From Atrichornis clamosus (taxonomy: Eukaryota; Chordata; Aves; Passeriformes; Menuridae): DNA of 64,000 nt. Where the stretch lies: contig WBMZ01005332.1 in NCBI GenBank assembly GCA_013400975.1, positions 1 to 64,000 on the forward strand. Reading direction: 5' to 3'. Position 1 is the stretch's first letter. Each line of letters begins with the position of its first letter. The translations under genes were made by a program, and so were the position numbers. Below, piece after piece: positions 11,601 to 19,799 of the stretch. Under the pieces are notes generated by a model. That model was given only the letters and a program-made list of their open reading frames with translations, was not told the DNA's origin and ran no database searches.

Positions 11601-14015
11601 AGTATTTCTGCAGTAGACTTTAAGTTTTGTCTCAAGAAATATTTCTTGTTCAACTTTTTTTTCCCCAGTAGGGTATGAAAGAATTGCTTTGCATGATATA
11701 TTTCCACAACTTGGATTTCACTGGAGTTTTCATTGTTATGGATTTATATTTATTTTGATTATTTAGGATCATTTTGCATCTTGAATAAACAAGGGTTTGG
11801 GTCTTATTCAAACTTCTGTTTTCAATTCAAATGCAGTGTAAATCTTTATGTTTTACAATATTTTTTTCACATTAATTATATTGGACAGAGGACTGAACCT
11901 GTTTTTCCTGCTGTTTATGGAGGATGATACTTTCCTTCATTTCTGTTTCAATCTTTGAAATACTCTACTATCTTCTTGATGCTATGTTATTAATTTGACA
12001 AGAAACCTACAAATGGAATTCTGAGTCTTGCATCTTTCTTTCTGGTAATCTGCTTTGGATTTATTGCATCTTTGGCTTTATTTTTATCTTGTTAATATAA
12101 CTTCACACAATCTAGTACATCATTTGGGCGTTATTTGAATTTCCGCTTTCTGTGTCCATGGTTTCTGTGGATAATTGTATCTTTTCATTTGTCACTTTGT
12201 CAACAGATTTAGTGGTAAATAATTTAAATAATCAGAAGTTAAGAAAGTGATTTCATCTTGCCAGTTTCAGTCATCTCTCTTAAGATGGGTTGAATTTCCA
12301 TTTTAAGATGCCTCCCTGTCTTAATTCTTAATAACAGGAACCTCCTTCAGACAGAGTAATTCCCACTTTAAGGTGAATAAATTTATGTGAAGCAAAGTCC
12401 AGCATCACTGCTTTGTCTTGAGGACAAATAGTTGTGGGTTTTTTCTTTTTGAATGTTTGCTTTCATTAAATATGAAAAGGCTGGTATAGAGATTATGGAG
12501 AGAACCTGCCTTATGTGAAGAATGCATTTTTTAAAATTTCCAGCTTAAAAAAGGATAGAGTGTTTTAAAAAAAGTGGCAATCAGCATTTTTGTTGTAAGA
12601 GCAGTCATTAACATTTTTGCTGTTTTTCTTTCCAGCAGTGCCTGAGGCCTATGGTCAGAAAGGCTCCAAACAAAAGAATCAGCCTGACACCAATAGGAGA
12701 TTTTGGACACATGCAGAAAACTATGGTAATACTTACACATTGTGTATAAACTGAAAATTTCAGGATTATTATGAAATTAATAATTTGAATTAATCAAATT
12801 AAAATGGAACTAACAGAAGAGTATTAATAATAATTTAAACCAAATTTTTGGTTTGGCAGCATATTCTGACACACAATCAACTGCCTAGCACAAAAACCTA
12901 ACATAGCCTTGCATATAGTGCTTTCACAAGCAGGGATGAAACAGAAGCAACTGATGCCTTTGGGAACATCTTCAGCACAGGAACATTCCCTTTGTTGAAA
13001 CTGATGATACTGATAGCAGAACCTCCTCATTTAGATGATCCGAGGAGCCTCATGGAAATGCTGCAACATCACAAGAGATTTTGAAGGACTAGAGAGTCTG
13101 CCTTTAATACTAGCTTGTGTTTCAGAGGTGGTGTCTGATTCATCTGATGCATTCATTGAAACTTCAGCTAATGTAATATTTCATTCACATACCAGAGTAA
13201 GAGAATCGTTCCTGAAATTGTGGCTGAAATTAGGAAACAATGTATATGTTTTTCCTACAGGCAAATATACTTCAGGACCTTCTAATTCACCAACTTGGAG
13301 GAAAAGAAATCCACAAGCAAAACCGTTCTCTAAATTTAAAACAACCTCACAGGTAACCGATAGAAATGTTTACAATTCAGCCTTTTTAGGAGAAGTGACA
13401 TGTCTCTACCCACCTAGAAAATGTAAAAGTGCTTGTAAAACTTCCTCAGTCAAAAACTGCACAATTCTAATCAATGCTGTCTAGTCTGAAAGAGCAGTTA
13501 ATAGTTTTATTTGATTGAAGCCATGTACCTTTGCCTGCATGACTAACCTGTGATTTCTAATTTTTTTTCCAATAATACTTACATAAAAGCAAAATGTGTG
13601 TATCTGTCTTTAAAGTGAGGTGCTGCAAAAAGCAGGTTTTGGATTCTAGCACTGGACAAACACTGTAGAGACCATATGAGTGTGATCTATTGTTTCTCTG
13701 CTGGATTGTTTGTGAAGCATCAGCAATGGCTGAACAATAAACAGCCGAGGTCTGAATTCATAAAAGGACTCAGGCTACAGAACAATTGCAAGACACCCTG
13801 AAGACCATTTATACATTTTACAGCTGTCTTGAAAGCAGAGATTAGAACCTCTGTCTTGTGTTTCATGTTGAAATTTTACTTCTTAAAACGTTTCTGAAAG
13901 CATGTAGTTTAATAAATTGTGCATAGAATGTTGTGTGTATCTATTTTGACAGCAGAGACAAGAAGACATGGAAGTGAATAGAAAAGGAGAAAAAGAAACA
14001 TCTAAAGGGAAATAA
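1015..14015 (+). CDS. C12orf50: C12orf50 ortholog, CCCH-type zinc-finger protein, spliced gene
   Basis: Eleven coding exons join in frame: 1015-1023, 2477-2600, 4869-5045, 6400-6477, 6571-6684, 7993-8115, 10666-10770, 10999-11199, 12639-12725, 13261-13352 and 13956-14015. The product is 389 residues; human C12orf50 is about 414 (from memory). Residues 11-29 form a CCCH finger (C11, C20, C25, H29), followed by a KPRNINGLYLPPS motif shared with human. Residues of about 82-103 are an acidic Asp/Glu tract. The rest is polar, basic and low-complexity, with no membrane segment or signal peptide. The molecular role is unknown. The finger resembles ZC3H11-type fingers, which suggests RNA binding, but that is inference. 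Human expression is, as I recall, mostly testis. Introns are GT-AG apart from one GC-AG. Orthology is supported by exon-by-exon similarity and by divergent RLIG1. The first exon is the least certain part. Confidence 0.85.
1024..2476 (+). other. C12orf50 intron 1
   Basis: AT-rich intronic sequence. A short TA run lies at about 1808-1818. A minus-strand 65-codon frame (1691-1888) has no recognisable similarity. I see no other feature. Confidence 0.5.
2477..2600 (+). CDS. C12orf50: C12orf50 exon 2, CCCH zinc finger
   Basis: The acceptor is TTTTCTCCTGCAG and the donor GTGAGT. The 124 bases give 41 codons plus one base (phase 1 out). They encode SCFWETEPVGCRRISCDFFH, a C-X8-C-X4-C-X3-H finger, then RKPRNINGLYLPPSN. 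This is the strongest match to human C12orf50 in the gene. Confidence 0.92.
2601..4868 (+). other. C12orf50 intron 2
   Basis: A 2.3-kb AT-rich intron. Apart from the triplicated block at 3764-3838 nothing specific is seen. The 104-codon plus-strand frame at 4514-4828 ends before the exon 3 acceptor and lacks recognisable similarity, so it is treated as chance. Confidence 0.5.
3764..3838. repeat. Triplicated CCTAGAGCTAAA block with 16-bp palindrome
   Basis: In intron 2 the motif CCTAGAGCTAAAWTTAGC occurs three times (about 3769, 3802 and 3821). The middle copy forms the perfect palindrome GAGCTAAATTTAGCTC at 3806-3821. It reads as a small local duplication able to form a hairpin. Confidence 0.8.
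4869..5045 (+). CDS. C12orf50: C12orf50 exon 3, acidic repeat tract
   Basis: The acceptor is CTTGTCTGCAG and the donor GTAAAC. The exon is 177 bases, phase 1 in and out. It encodes NVPLKQDVQAGILHLAHRQD, a QENLLLPIHPPLI segment resembling the human QENISRPIHHPLV, and then an Asp/Glu run built from GATGAAGAG-type units (4991-5040). A repetitive coding tract like this may vary in length between individuals. Confidence 0.9.
5665..5700 (+). repeat. TATC tetranucleotide microsatellite
   Basis: Nine consecutive TATC-type units (the last is TATA) in intron 3 of C12orf50. A run this long and pure is probably polymorphic. Confidence 0.95.
6400..6477 (+). CDS. C12orf50: C12orf50 exon 4
   Basis: The acceptor is ATCCTACAG and the donor GTAAAT. 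The exon is 78 bases, phase 1 in and out. It encodes VPKTSVDTEEERTIQDICYK, which aligns with the human TKTPEEIEEERAIKEMCYKS. It is too short and too interrupted by flanking stops to show as an open frame by itself. Confidence 0.88.
6571..6684 (+). CDS. C12orf50: C12orf50 exon 5, with GC donor
   Basis: The acceptor is GCATGTTTAG, with a T-run about 20 bases upstream. The donor is AAAG|GCAAGT, a non-canonical GC donor with otherwise perfect consensus. The exon is 114 bases, phase 1 in and out. It encodes GEFYGILNPHKHQSTKTVPS followed by PWQDEFLPLEDTEQNLQK, aligning with the human GEYYRFHTPPD region and its acidic end. Only 93 bases of intron separate it from exon 4. Confidence 0.82.
7993..8115 (+). 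CDS. C12orf50: C12orf50 exon 6
   Basis: The acceptor is TTGCCTTTCCAG and the donor GTAATA. The exon is 123 bases, phase 1 in and out. It encodes GDGNTIPTRFNNNTKKEKES and then SERRVSIESIPRTDHKSFDNG. It aligns with the human GDSLTVPTKF and FENGG landmarks. The content is polar and basic with no recognisable domain. Confidence 0.9.
8390..8538 (+). repeat. tRNA-Ile-headed SINE with CR1-like tail (TguSINE1-like)
   Basis: The left half matches a degraded tRNA-Ile: TTGGTTAGA near 8404, GGTGCCAAGGTC near 8418, a B-box-like GGGTTTGATCAC (8431-8442) and GTACAGGCCA. The loop just before GCCAAGG is missing bases expected in a functional tRNA. The right half, from about 8465, is CR1-tail-like (TTGATGATCCTTGTGAGTCC) and ends in ATTCTGTG-type repeats (8509-8537). 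A tRNA-Ile head on a CR1 tail is the TguSINE1 architecture of songbirds. It lies in intron 6 of C12orf50, sense to the gene, and is too diverged to act as a tRNA. Confidence 0.82.
9752..9787 (+). CDS. Candidate C12orf50 micro-exon, doubtful
   Basis: A 36-base segment follows a TTTGTTTGTAG acceptor and ends before a weak GTACAA donor. It keeps phase 1, so inclusion would insert 12 residues (GISQNMVLKRT plus a junction codon) without a frameshift. The ISQNMVL part faintly resembles a human IPQRVIF stretch at the equivalent point. With no transcript data it may be chance. Confidence 0.25.
10666..10770 (+). CDS. C12orf50: C12orf50 exon 7
   Basis: The acceptor is TTTAATCCCTCAG and the donor GTATTT. 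The exon is 105 bases, phase 1 in and out. It encodes TNHTELIKNHRCKEIKENKW followed by TSEEPRNSPHVNGK, a charged low-complexity segment. Similarity to human is weak; the call rests on splice signals, phase and position. Confidence 0.78.
10999..11199 (+). CDS. C12orf50: C12orf50 exon 8, the longest exon
   Basis: The acceptor is TTTTCACTTTTAG and the donor GTGGGT. The exon is 201 bases, phase 1 in and out. It is Ser/Gln/Lys-rich and includes NSPEPRRSAYVVYRTVTQKP. No known domain is visible. It is open throughout and separated from exon 7 by a 228-base intron. Confidence 0.88.
11200..12638 (+). other. C12orf50 intron 8
   Basis: T-rich intron with no repeat or exon that I can support. Confidence 0.5.
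12639..12725 (+). CDS. C12orf50: C12orf50 exon 9, tandem NAGNAG acceptor
   Basis: The polypyrimidine tract TTTTTCTTTC leads to CAGCAG. Use of the first AG (12634-12635) would start the exon at 12636 and add one alanine; the second gives 12639. Both keep the frame. The donor is GTAATA. It encodes VPEAYGQKGSKQKNQPDTNR followed by RFWTHAENYG. Confidence 0.88.
13261..13352 (+). CDS. C12orf50: C12orf50 exon 10
   Basis: The acceptor is TTTTTCCTACAG and the donor GTAACC. The exon is 92 bases, phase 1 in and phase 0 out. It encodes KYTSGPSNSPTWRKRNPQAK followed by PFSKFKTTSQ, a basic Ser/Pro-rich segment. The frame stays open through the donor to a stop at 13482-13484, so intron retention would give a different 43-residue tail. 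Confidence 0.88.
13956..14015 (+). CDS. C12orf50: C12orf50 exon 11, C-terminus and stop
   Basis: A second CAGCAG tandem acceptor (13950-13955) precedes RQEDMEVNRKGEKETSKGK and a TAA at 14013-14015. The first AG would add one glutamine. The short, highly basic tail matches the charged character of the rest of the protein. Phase 0 in agrees with exon 10. Confidence 0.8.
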   Translation, partial: RQEDMEVNRKGEKETSKGK

Positions 14016-14350
14016 GAAAATTATCAACTGGAATATCCCAAGATGATGAAACTGCAAATTCCAAAAAGAAGGTGCAGGAAGTACGCTACAGTGTTTCGAA
14101 ACTGGTCAAAAAATTTTAAAAGTGTGCTCTGCATGGTCACATATAAAGATCTATATTCACTAAGTTTAATCTATTATGAAAATTTGGCAGTTGAAGTTAT
14201 TTTTAGACTGTGACTCTACACCAGAAGACTGACAGTAATAGTCCATAGAGACGAAAAAAAATCCCTAAGCACTGTCTTCCCCTATTTTATTTGACAAATG
14301 TTTTAAGGTATAATTCCTTATATGAATAAATACTATTAGTTATACTTAGC
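14016..14350 (+). terminator. C12orf50: C12orf50 3' UTR with polyadenylation signal
   Basis: An AT-rich 3' untranslated region follows the TAA. The first AATAAA on the plus strand is at 14325-14330, followed by T-rich sequence. An AATAAA also occurs just upstream of the last exon (13911-13916) and could end an intron-retaining transcript. Cleavage sites are inferred. Confidence 0.6.
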
Positions 14351-17300
14351 AGTTTCAGAGGACTTTTAATGTAAACAACAATAGTGGAACGCATTCTAGA
14401 ATGTGGCTGTTCTGGTACGAAAGGCAGATTCCTAGAAGGTTTAGCTGTTTGCCAGATGTTTGGGGACTCTGAATTTGATCTTGAGATTTTGCTATTTTAG
14501 CAGAGTAGCAGAACTGTGTTATGAACTAAATGAACTTGACAAGAAACCTCTCAGAATTAACTAAGATATGTATTTACATGCATTTTAAACTAATATATGA
14601 AAAGTTGTATAAAGACTGAGAGAAAAACTGATACGAAGGATACTTTCTGGAGAAACAAACCTTATGCAGAAGTGTTACACGTGCATTACTTCATATCTTT
14701 TCCTCAGATGTTTTTTCAGTGTTTTTGCATTTACCTGACTTTTGGTCATTCTCAGAATATAATCATTTTTTGAAGAGAGCCCTTCAAACTTCTTTGTGTA
14801 GCACAAAGGATCCAGTAGTTATCTCAGTGGCACCTGTAACTGAGTATGAAAGTATTTTGCCACCTTGGAGCCTTTTCTTCTGTGACTGCTTAGAACATCA
14901 GAATGGATCAGATACCTTCCAGGGTACTTCTAGCTGAAATGATTCTATTGTTCTGTGAGAAATATACTAATTTCTCTGTCCTACTTTGTTAGAGAATATC
15001 TCAATAGTGGTGTAATTTTTATTCTATTTTGAAATTTAATTTTTAATCATTTAACTTTAAAAATGCTGTACTGATTATAGACATGTATGCAGTTATGCAT
15101 CACTTTTCTTAACTGAGAGAAGAATAGAAAAAAATAGAGGACATGATTTAGCTAAGTGCAAATGTACAAAACAAACAAGAATCATCTTTTTTAAATCAAA
15201 GACTAGGTGTGTTGGAAATGTTCCCCCACTTCTAATTAGACATTGGTGTTTCAAATGGTAGCACATGATGCCTTGCAGCAACATTTAACATGTTGTCTGC
15301 CTGAAGCAATTTAAAATCCCTGTTCAGAGGGACTTCCTGTATCAAGTTATTTTTTAACACCTTGATAAAGGCTTTTAATTCACTTTTTTTTTACTTAAAA
15401 GAAATGTAAATTTTACATTTACTATTTGTGCGATGTCTCCACAATTTAGAGTATTGGATTTGATAGGACCATAAATTTGGGATGGGCAAATGTTATTATG
15501 CTGGTCTGATTTTAGCATTCTGTTAAAAAAGGATTTCAATATTTAATTTGTGCAGCTGGTTACGGTTGGTACTGTAAGGGTGTCTAAGTACAGGCTGTGC
15601 TGTGCTGCATGTGCTGCCTACTGGCTTGTGCCACACAGATCCCTTCCCACAGAACTTCAGCCAGCTCCTTGGAGTGGTGGCAGCTCCTGCTTGGTCTGGG
15701 TGATTACACTCCCTGCCTGGCCTCACCTTTATTTAGCAGTGCAGCAAGAAGTTCTCAGGTGGACATCCTTTCTGTTTGACAGCAGAAATCCGGAATATAG
15801 TTGGCTTCATTGGGAAAATCCTGTAAGAGTTCCGATGTCCAACATGGGGTAACTTTTCCATGGATGGGATCTGCAGGGTGTGCTGGCTGTGGTTAGAGGC
15901 CCATTTGATGCTGCACAACTTGAGGCTCCCAGCATCTGAAGAGTCGTATGATTATCTATACTATCTTCCTTCACCTTTTAGTGTGTCTCAAAAACCCATG
16001 ATTTTAAGAGGTCTTTCATAGAATCCAAGCATCTTTCTGACTGGGATAGTAAAGATAGTAATTGTACCACCTCCTGGTACAATTTAACCTACCTCCCCAC
16101 CCTGAAAATGCTATCTAGCAAACCAAAACCAAAAGAAAATTATTTTCCAGTGTCTTAACATGCCAATATCCCAGCAGATGATTGGGCTAAGTGTCAGGCC
16201 CAGCTCAAGGGAAAGACAAATGCAGGAGGAGAAGGATGTGGCCATGAGGGAAACACTTGGCTGTTCCTTTGTTGGTGTGGAACCACAGCCTCAGTACATT
16301 CTCTCTTTTCACTGAAGCTTCCTGTAGAGAAATTACAAATACTGTTCTCTTAGTCATCACTTACTCAACCTAGGAATTCAAAGATACTAAGATATACTCA
16401 GCACTGTACATTAAATATTTGGCTCAACAAGATATTTACAGTTCCTGTGTGATGTTAACTACTCTTGACAGAAATCAGAGGAACAGAAAGGGCTCAAGTG
16501 CTTTGTGTGATCAAATTCTTAATTAAGATTCCCCTTTCACAGCTTCAAAGACACTAAGATCCTCTAAAATAATAAAAATACCTGTGTGTTTTCCAGACCA
16601 CAGACACTTTTCCTGTGAAACGTTTTAATCTTCTCTGGTTGTCCCTGTCATTAAAGCCCCAGAGAGGAGCCAAAGGAAATGGAGAATATTCAGCATTTCA
16701 TGCAGTGGGGCCCTAAATATTGCATTTCTATATTTTCACGTAATCACACATCATTATATGACAGAACCCTCACACTGATTTAAATTTATAGTACTTGACA
16801 ATACTGAGATAATGAGCCAAAGATCAGAGGCAGAGGGCTACTGAAGCAGAGTTGAACTTGCCCTGGTATTAAGTATGCATGGCTATAATCTACTGCTGTC
16901 TTGGGAGGCCCAGGGGAAGTAAGTGATTTGTTGCTTTCACACCCTTCAAGTTAAAATATGCTAATGTTTTCCCAGATGGTACTTCTAAAAGCACATCAGA
17001 CATCTAATCTAGGTGAATCATATTGCTTAGTAAACAGAATAACAGTGCTACCACCTGTATTTTATCAAAAGTTTGCAAAGCTTCCAGTCTGAGATCCTGA
17101 GTTTCTGAATAAACTTATATGGCTAAATTAAAACCTTTAACTCTCATCATGTCAGCAGCTGATATTTTAAATAACCTGCTTATTAATTAAGATAGGAAAG
17201 TCCATCTCAAGTTATCACCTGAAGGAGAAATTAGTTGTTATAAAATAAAAATGGAGCAAAATGTCCCTGGGAATTGTACACATTGTTTAAAAAATAAGGA

Positions 17301-17400
17301 TTTTGACAGTTTCCCCCTAATGAAGACATTTTCTGATAAAAGCTCCCTTGTACGGCAATACATTATGTAAATATATAAATTTGTTTTTAAAAAAACCGAG
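14351..17400. other. Intergenic DNA downstream of C12orf50
   Basis: AT-rich sequence. Apart from the small CR1 tail at 14893-14958, a moderately GC-richer block at about 15,590-15,860 carries overlapping frames on both strands (up to 100 codons). I cannot assign it; it could be an old repeat. Otherwise nothing is seen. Confidence 0.5.
14893..14958 (+). repeat. CR1-type 3' tail remnant
   Basis: A short segment resembles the end of a CR1-related element: CAGATACCTTCCAGGGTACT, then AGCTGAAATGATTCTATTG and TTCTGTGA. Only the last 65 or so bases are recognisable. Confidence 0.5.
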
Positions 17401-17409
17401 TCTGTCGAT

Positions 17410-17560
17410 TATTTAACTGTCTCCGAGGCCGGCAGGGGGCGGTGCAGCCCCAGGAATGGGCTGGAGCAACGCCCGGCAGTGTCCCGGCCTTCACGTGCGT
17501 TTGCTTCCTGCTCTCCAGAGCTGAAGCCTCTCTGCCGTGCTCTGCAAAGGCTTTAAGGGA
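17410..17560. promoter_or_regulatory. Isolated GC-rich patch with CTCF-like motif
   Basis: About 150 bases with several CpGs stand out in AT-rich DNA. At 17429-17442 the plus strand reads CCGGCAGGGGGCGG, agreeing with the CTCF core CCASYAGRKGGCRS at 13 of 14 positions. It lies 3.4 kb past the C12orf50 stop, at the edge of the gene-poor region, so an insulator is plausible. Occupancy cannot be judged from sequence. Confidence 0.55.
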
Positions 17561-18163
17561 AAAAGGCACCATAGACTTGTTATGGCCGAGTCGGGAGAGA
17601 AGTACAACAACCTATATTCAAAATGGCTAAATAGCATTTTTTTTTTCTCATAAAACACTGTGGTGATATAATCCTACTTCTCTCTCATTCTACGTGCTTC
17701 CCTAAAGGTGTTTTCTGTTACCTCCTGTTCTGGACAGTTCTCACCACAGGGAAACAGTCTTTGAAAAGAGGTGCTCCCAGACTATCCTTTAACCTTTCCA
17801 GTCTGGAAATATTTTAGATATTTTTGAATGCCTTTGCTTTTCGTATTCTGGTATTTCACAGGTGGAAATAATGATAGAAACATGCAGCTGTGATATGGAA
17901 TATTTGAGGCACCTGAGGGTACAGCTTAAAATCCTTCTCCCTCTTTCCTTTTTTATTTACTAAGGAAAAGACTGTTAGGCAAAACTAAATACTAAACTGA
18001 CGAGGCCATTTGTAAAGGTAGGGTGAACATCCAAGACTCCTTAGTTGGTTTAAGAACACATACACAAAAGACACTTTCAGGTATTTTATGACACATTTTG
18101 CTTCCCCTGGGCCAAAAGTAATGTCTTCAAAGATTGGTATCCTTGTTGTTGCTGTTCATCCAT

Positions 18164-18214
18164 GATCATAGAATCATAAAGGTTGGAAAAAACCACCAAG
18201 ATCATCAAGTCTAA
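18164..18214 (-). repeat. CR1 LINE 3' end, short, minus orientation
   Basis: GATCATAGAATCATAAAGG followed by TTGGAAAAAACCACCAAGAT and ATCAAGTC is the reverse complement of the standard CR1 3' terminus. Only about 50 bases are recognisable. Confidence 0.8.
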
Positions 18215-19799
18215 AGTTTAATAATGAATTTCCTCTCTGAGGATAGAACGTGCTTCCTATATCTTCACAATTCATTTTGCCCCCTAGGGCAATCTTCAGG
18301 GCAGCTTTATAGAAGATTTTAGTGTCTCACAAGAGTATGCACCAAGTACAACATACTCTAACATGACTCATGGTAATCCTATTGACTTCAACACAATTAT
18401 TGATATTCTTAAATTCAAATATATCGTGATTGACCACAGCAGAGTGACTTCCAAGGTTTCCATTGCAATATGCCTTGCAGCCTGCCAAATTGATATTGCT
18501 CTTGGCAATGGATGAGGATGTGAAATACTACAAGACTTTAACTTTGGAAGCAAAATTTGCAAACTGGGCAAATATAGTAGAAAATTGTAGTAGGAACAAT
18601 AAATTATGGAAATGCAACAATCAGTTGCAAGTTATATAAAGCATGATTTGCACCAGTTCTTTCAGCTGGCCAGAGCCAATCAGAACCTTTGTTATGTTAG
18701 ACACTGGGAGTACTTGATGAAGGGAAGACAGAAGTCTTAAATGGTTTGTGCTCATAAGTACACACCATAAACATTCAGAAATTAAATATTTGTTTTGAGG
18801 GATTATTAGTTTTATTCTGTTATGTTTGCCTCTGTGCTATTTCCCATAGGCCAAAGCACATCTCAGCAAGTATAATGCCGGTACCGTTTGGATGAATGGA
18901 CTGCTGAACTACACACTGATACTGCCAGCTGTCAAGAGAAGCCCTGAGTCTGTTAAAAAGTAAAACTCAATAGTGTGTGGGTGTATTTTTGTGTCCAATA
19001 TAAGGAATTGAAAAATATGATAATAAAAATATTTTGCAAATTTCTTAAAACTGGACCCTTGGGAGAGGGATTTGTTTAACATTTTGTGAAGTGACCATGA
19101 TGTATTTCATAGTGAAAATGCCGCATGACAGTAGCACTGAGATTCCTGATACACTAACAGTAAAATATCCTTCAGGTAAGGCAGCTGCAATGTTTCAGGC
19201 CTGCAAACTGGCAGATGTTTAGCATTTCTTAACTTCAGGCCACAGATACCTGCTGTTTGATTTAAGGCACTAGAAAAACTACCAGCATGGCTTCAACTGA
19301 AGTTGCTGTAGAATAAATAGCCACAATAGACGAACTCTTTTGATTTATTATTGTTTTATTTGCCCTAGAGTGCACTGCACTATTTTAAAGTGACACATCT
19401 CAGGGTTTCACAGCACTCTCCTCCCCTTATTCTAGCATGACTGATCCAACATTTGGTTTGCTGGAAAAAGCTCTTTTAAAGCCATTGTTTTAAAGTCCCT
19501 AGGATGGTACACACTATCCCTATTGAAAAGGCAAGGAATAGCAGTGCATAAGATTTATTCTAAAAGACTATCAACCACATTTTATTAGATTACATAATGG
19601 AAGTAGGTTTTCACAGATCACATCATTTGAATTATTTGAGATGTGCCTCTCAACAGAGCTGGTCTTGAGAAAACCCCCTCTTTCCTATGTAAACTCCAGG
19701 CAAGCAGCAGCAAAGAGGTAATGTCCTGAAAAAACTGCTTCCTGATTACATATATATATACATATATATGTAGGTATGCATGTATTTTTTTAAGTGTAC
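18215..19799. other. Intergenic, no gene seen
   Basis: AT-rich sequence between CR1 copies. A TA-rich microsatellite (about 19,749-19,770) lies just before the next CR1. No coding or RNA feature is supported. Confidence 0.5.

Noticed and set aside
13035..13484. 149-codon single-exon gene
   Set aside because: Its middle is C12orf50 exon 10 with strong splice sites; the flanks are intron read-through.
15550..15852. 100-codon ORF
   Set aside because: Open frames overlap on both strands in a GC-richer patch, with no recognisable domain or splice partners.
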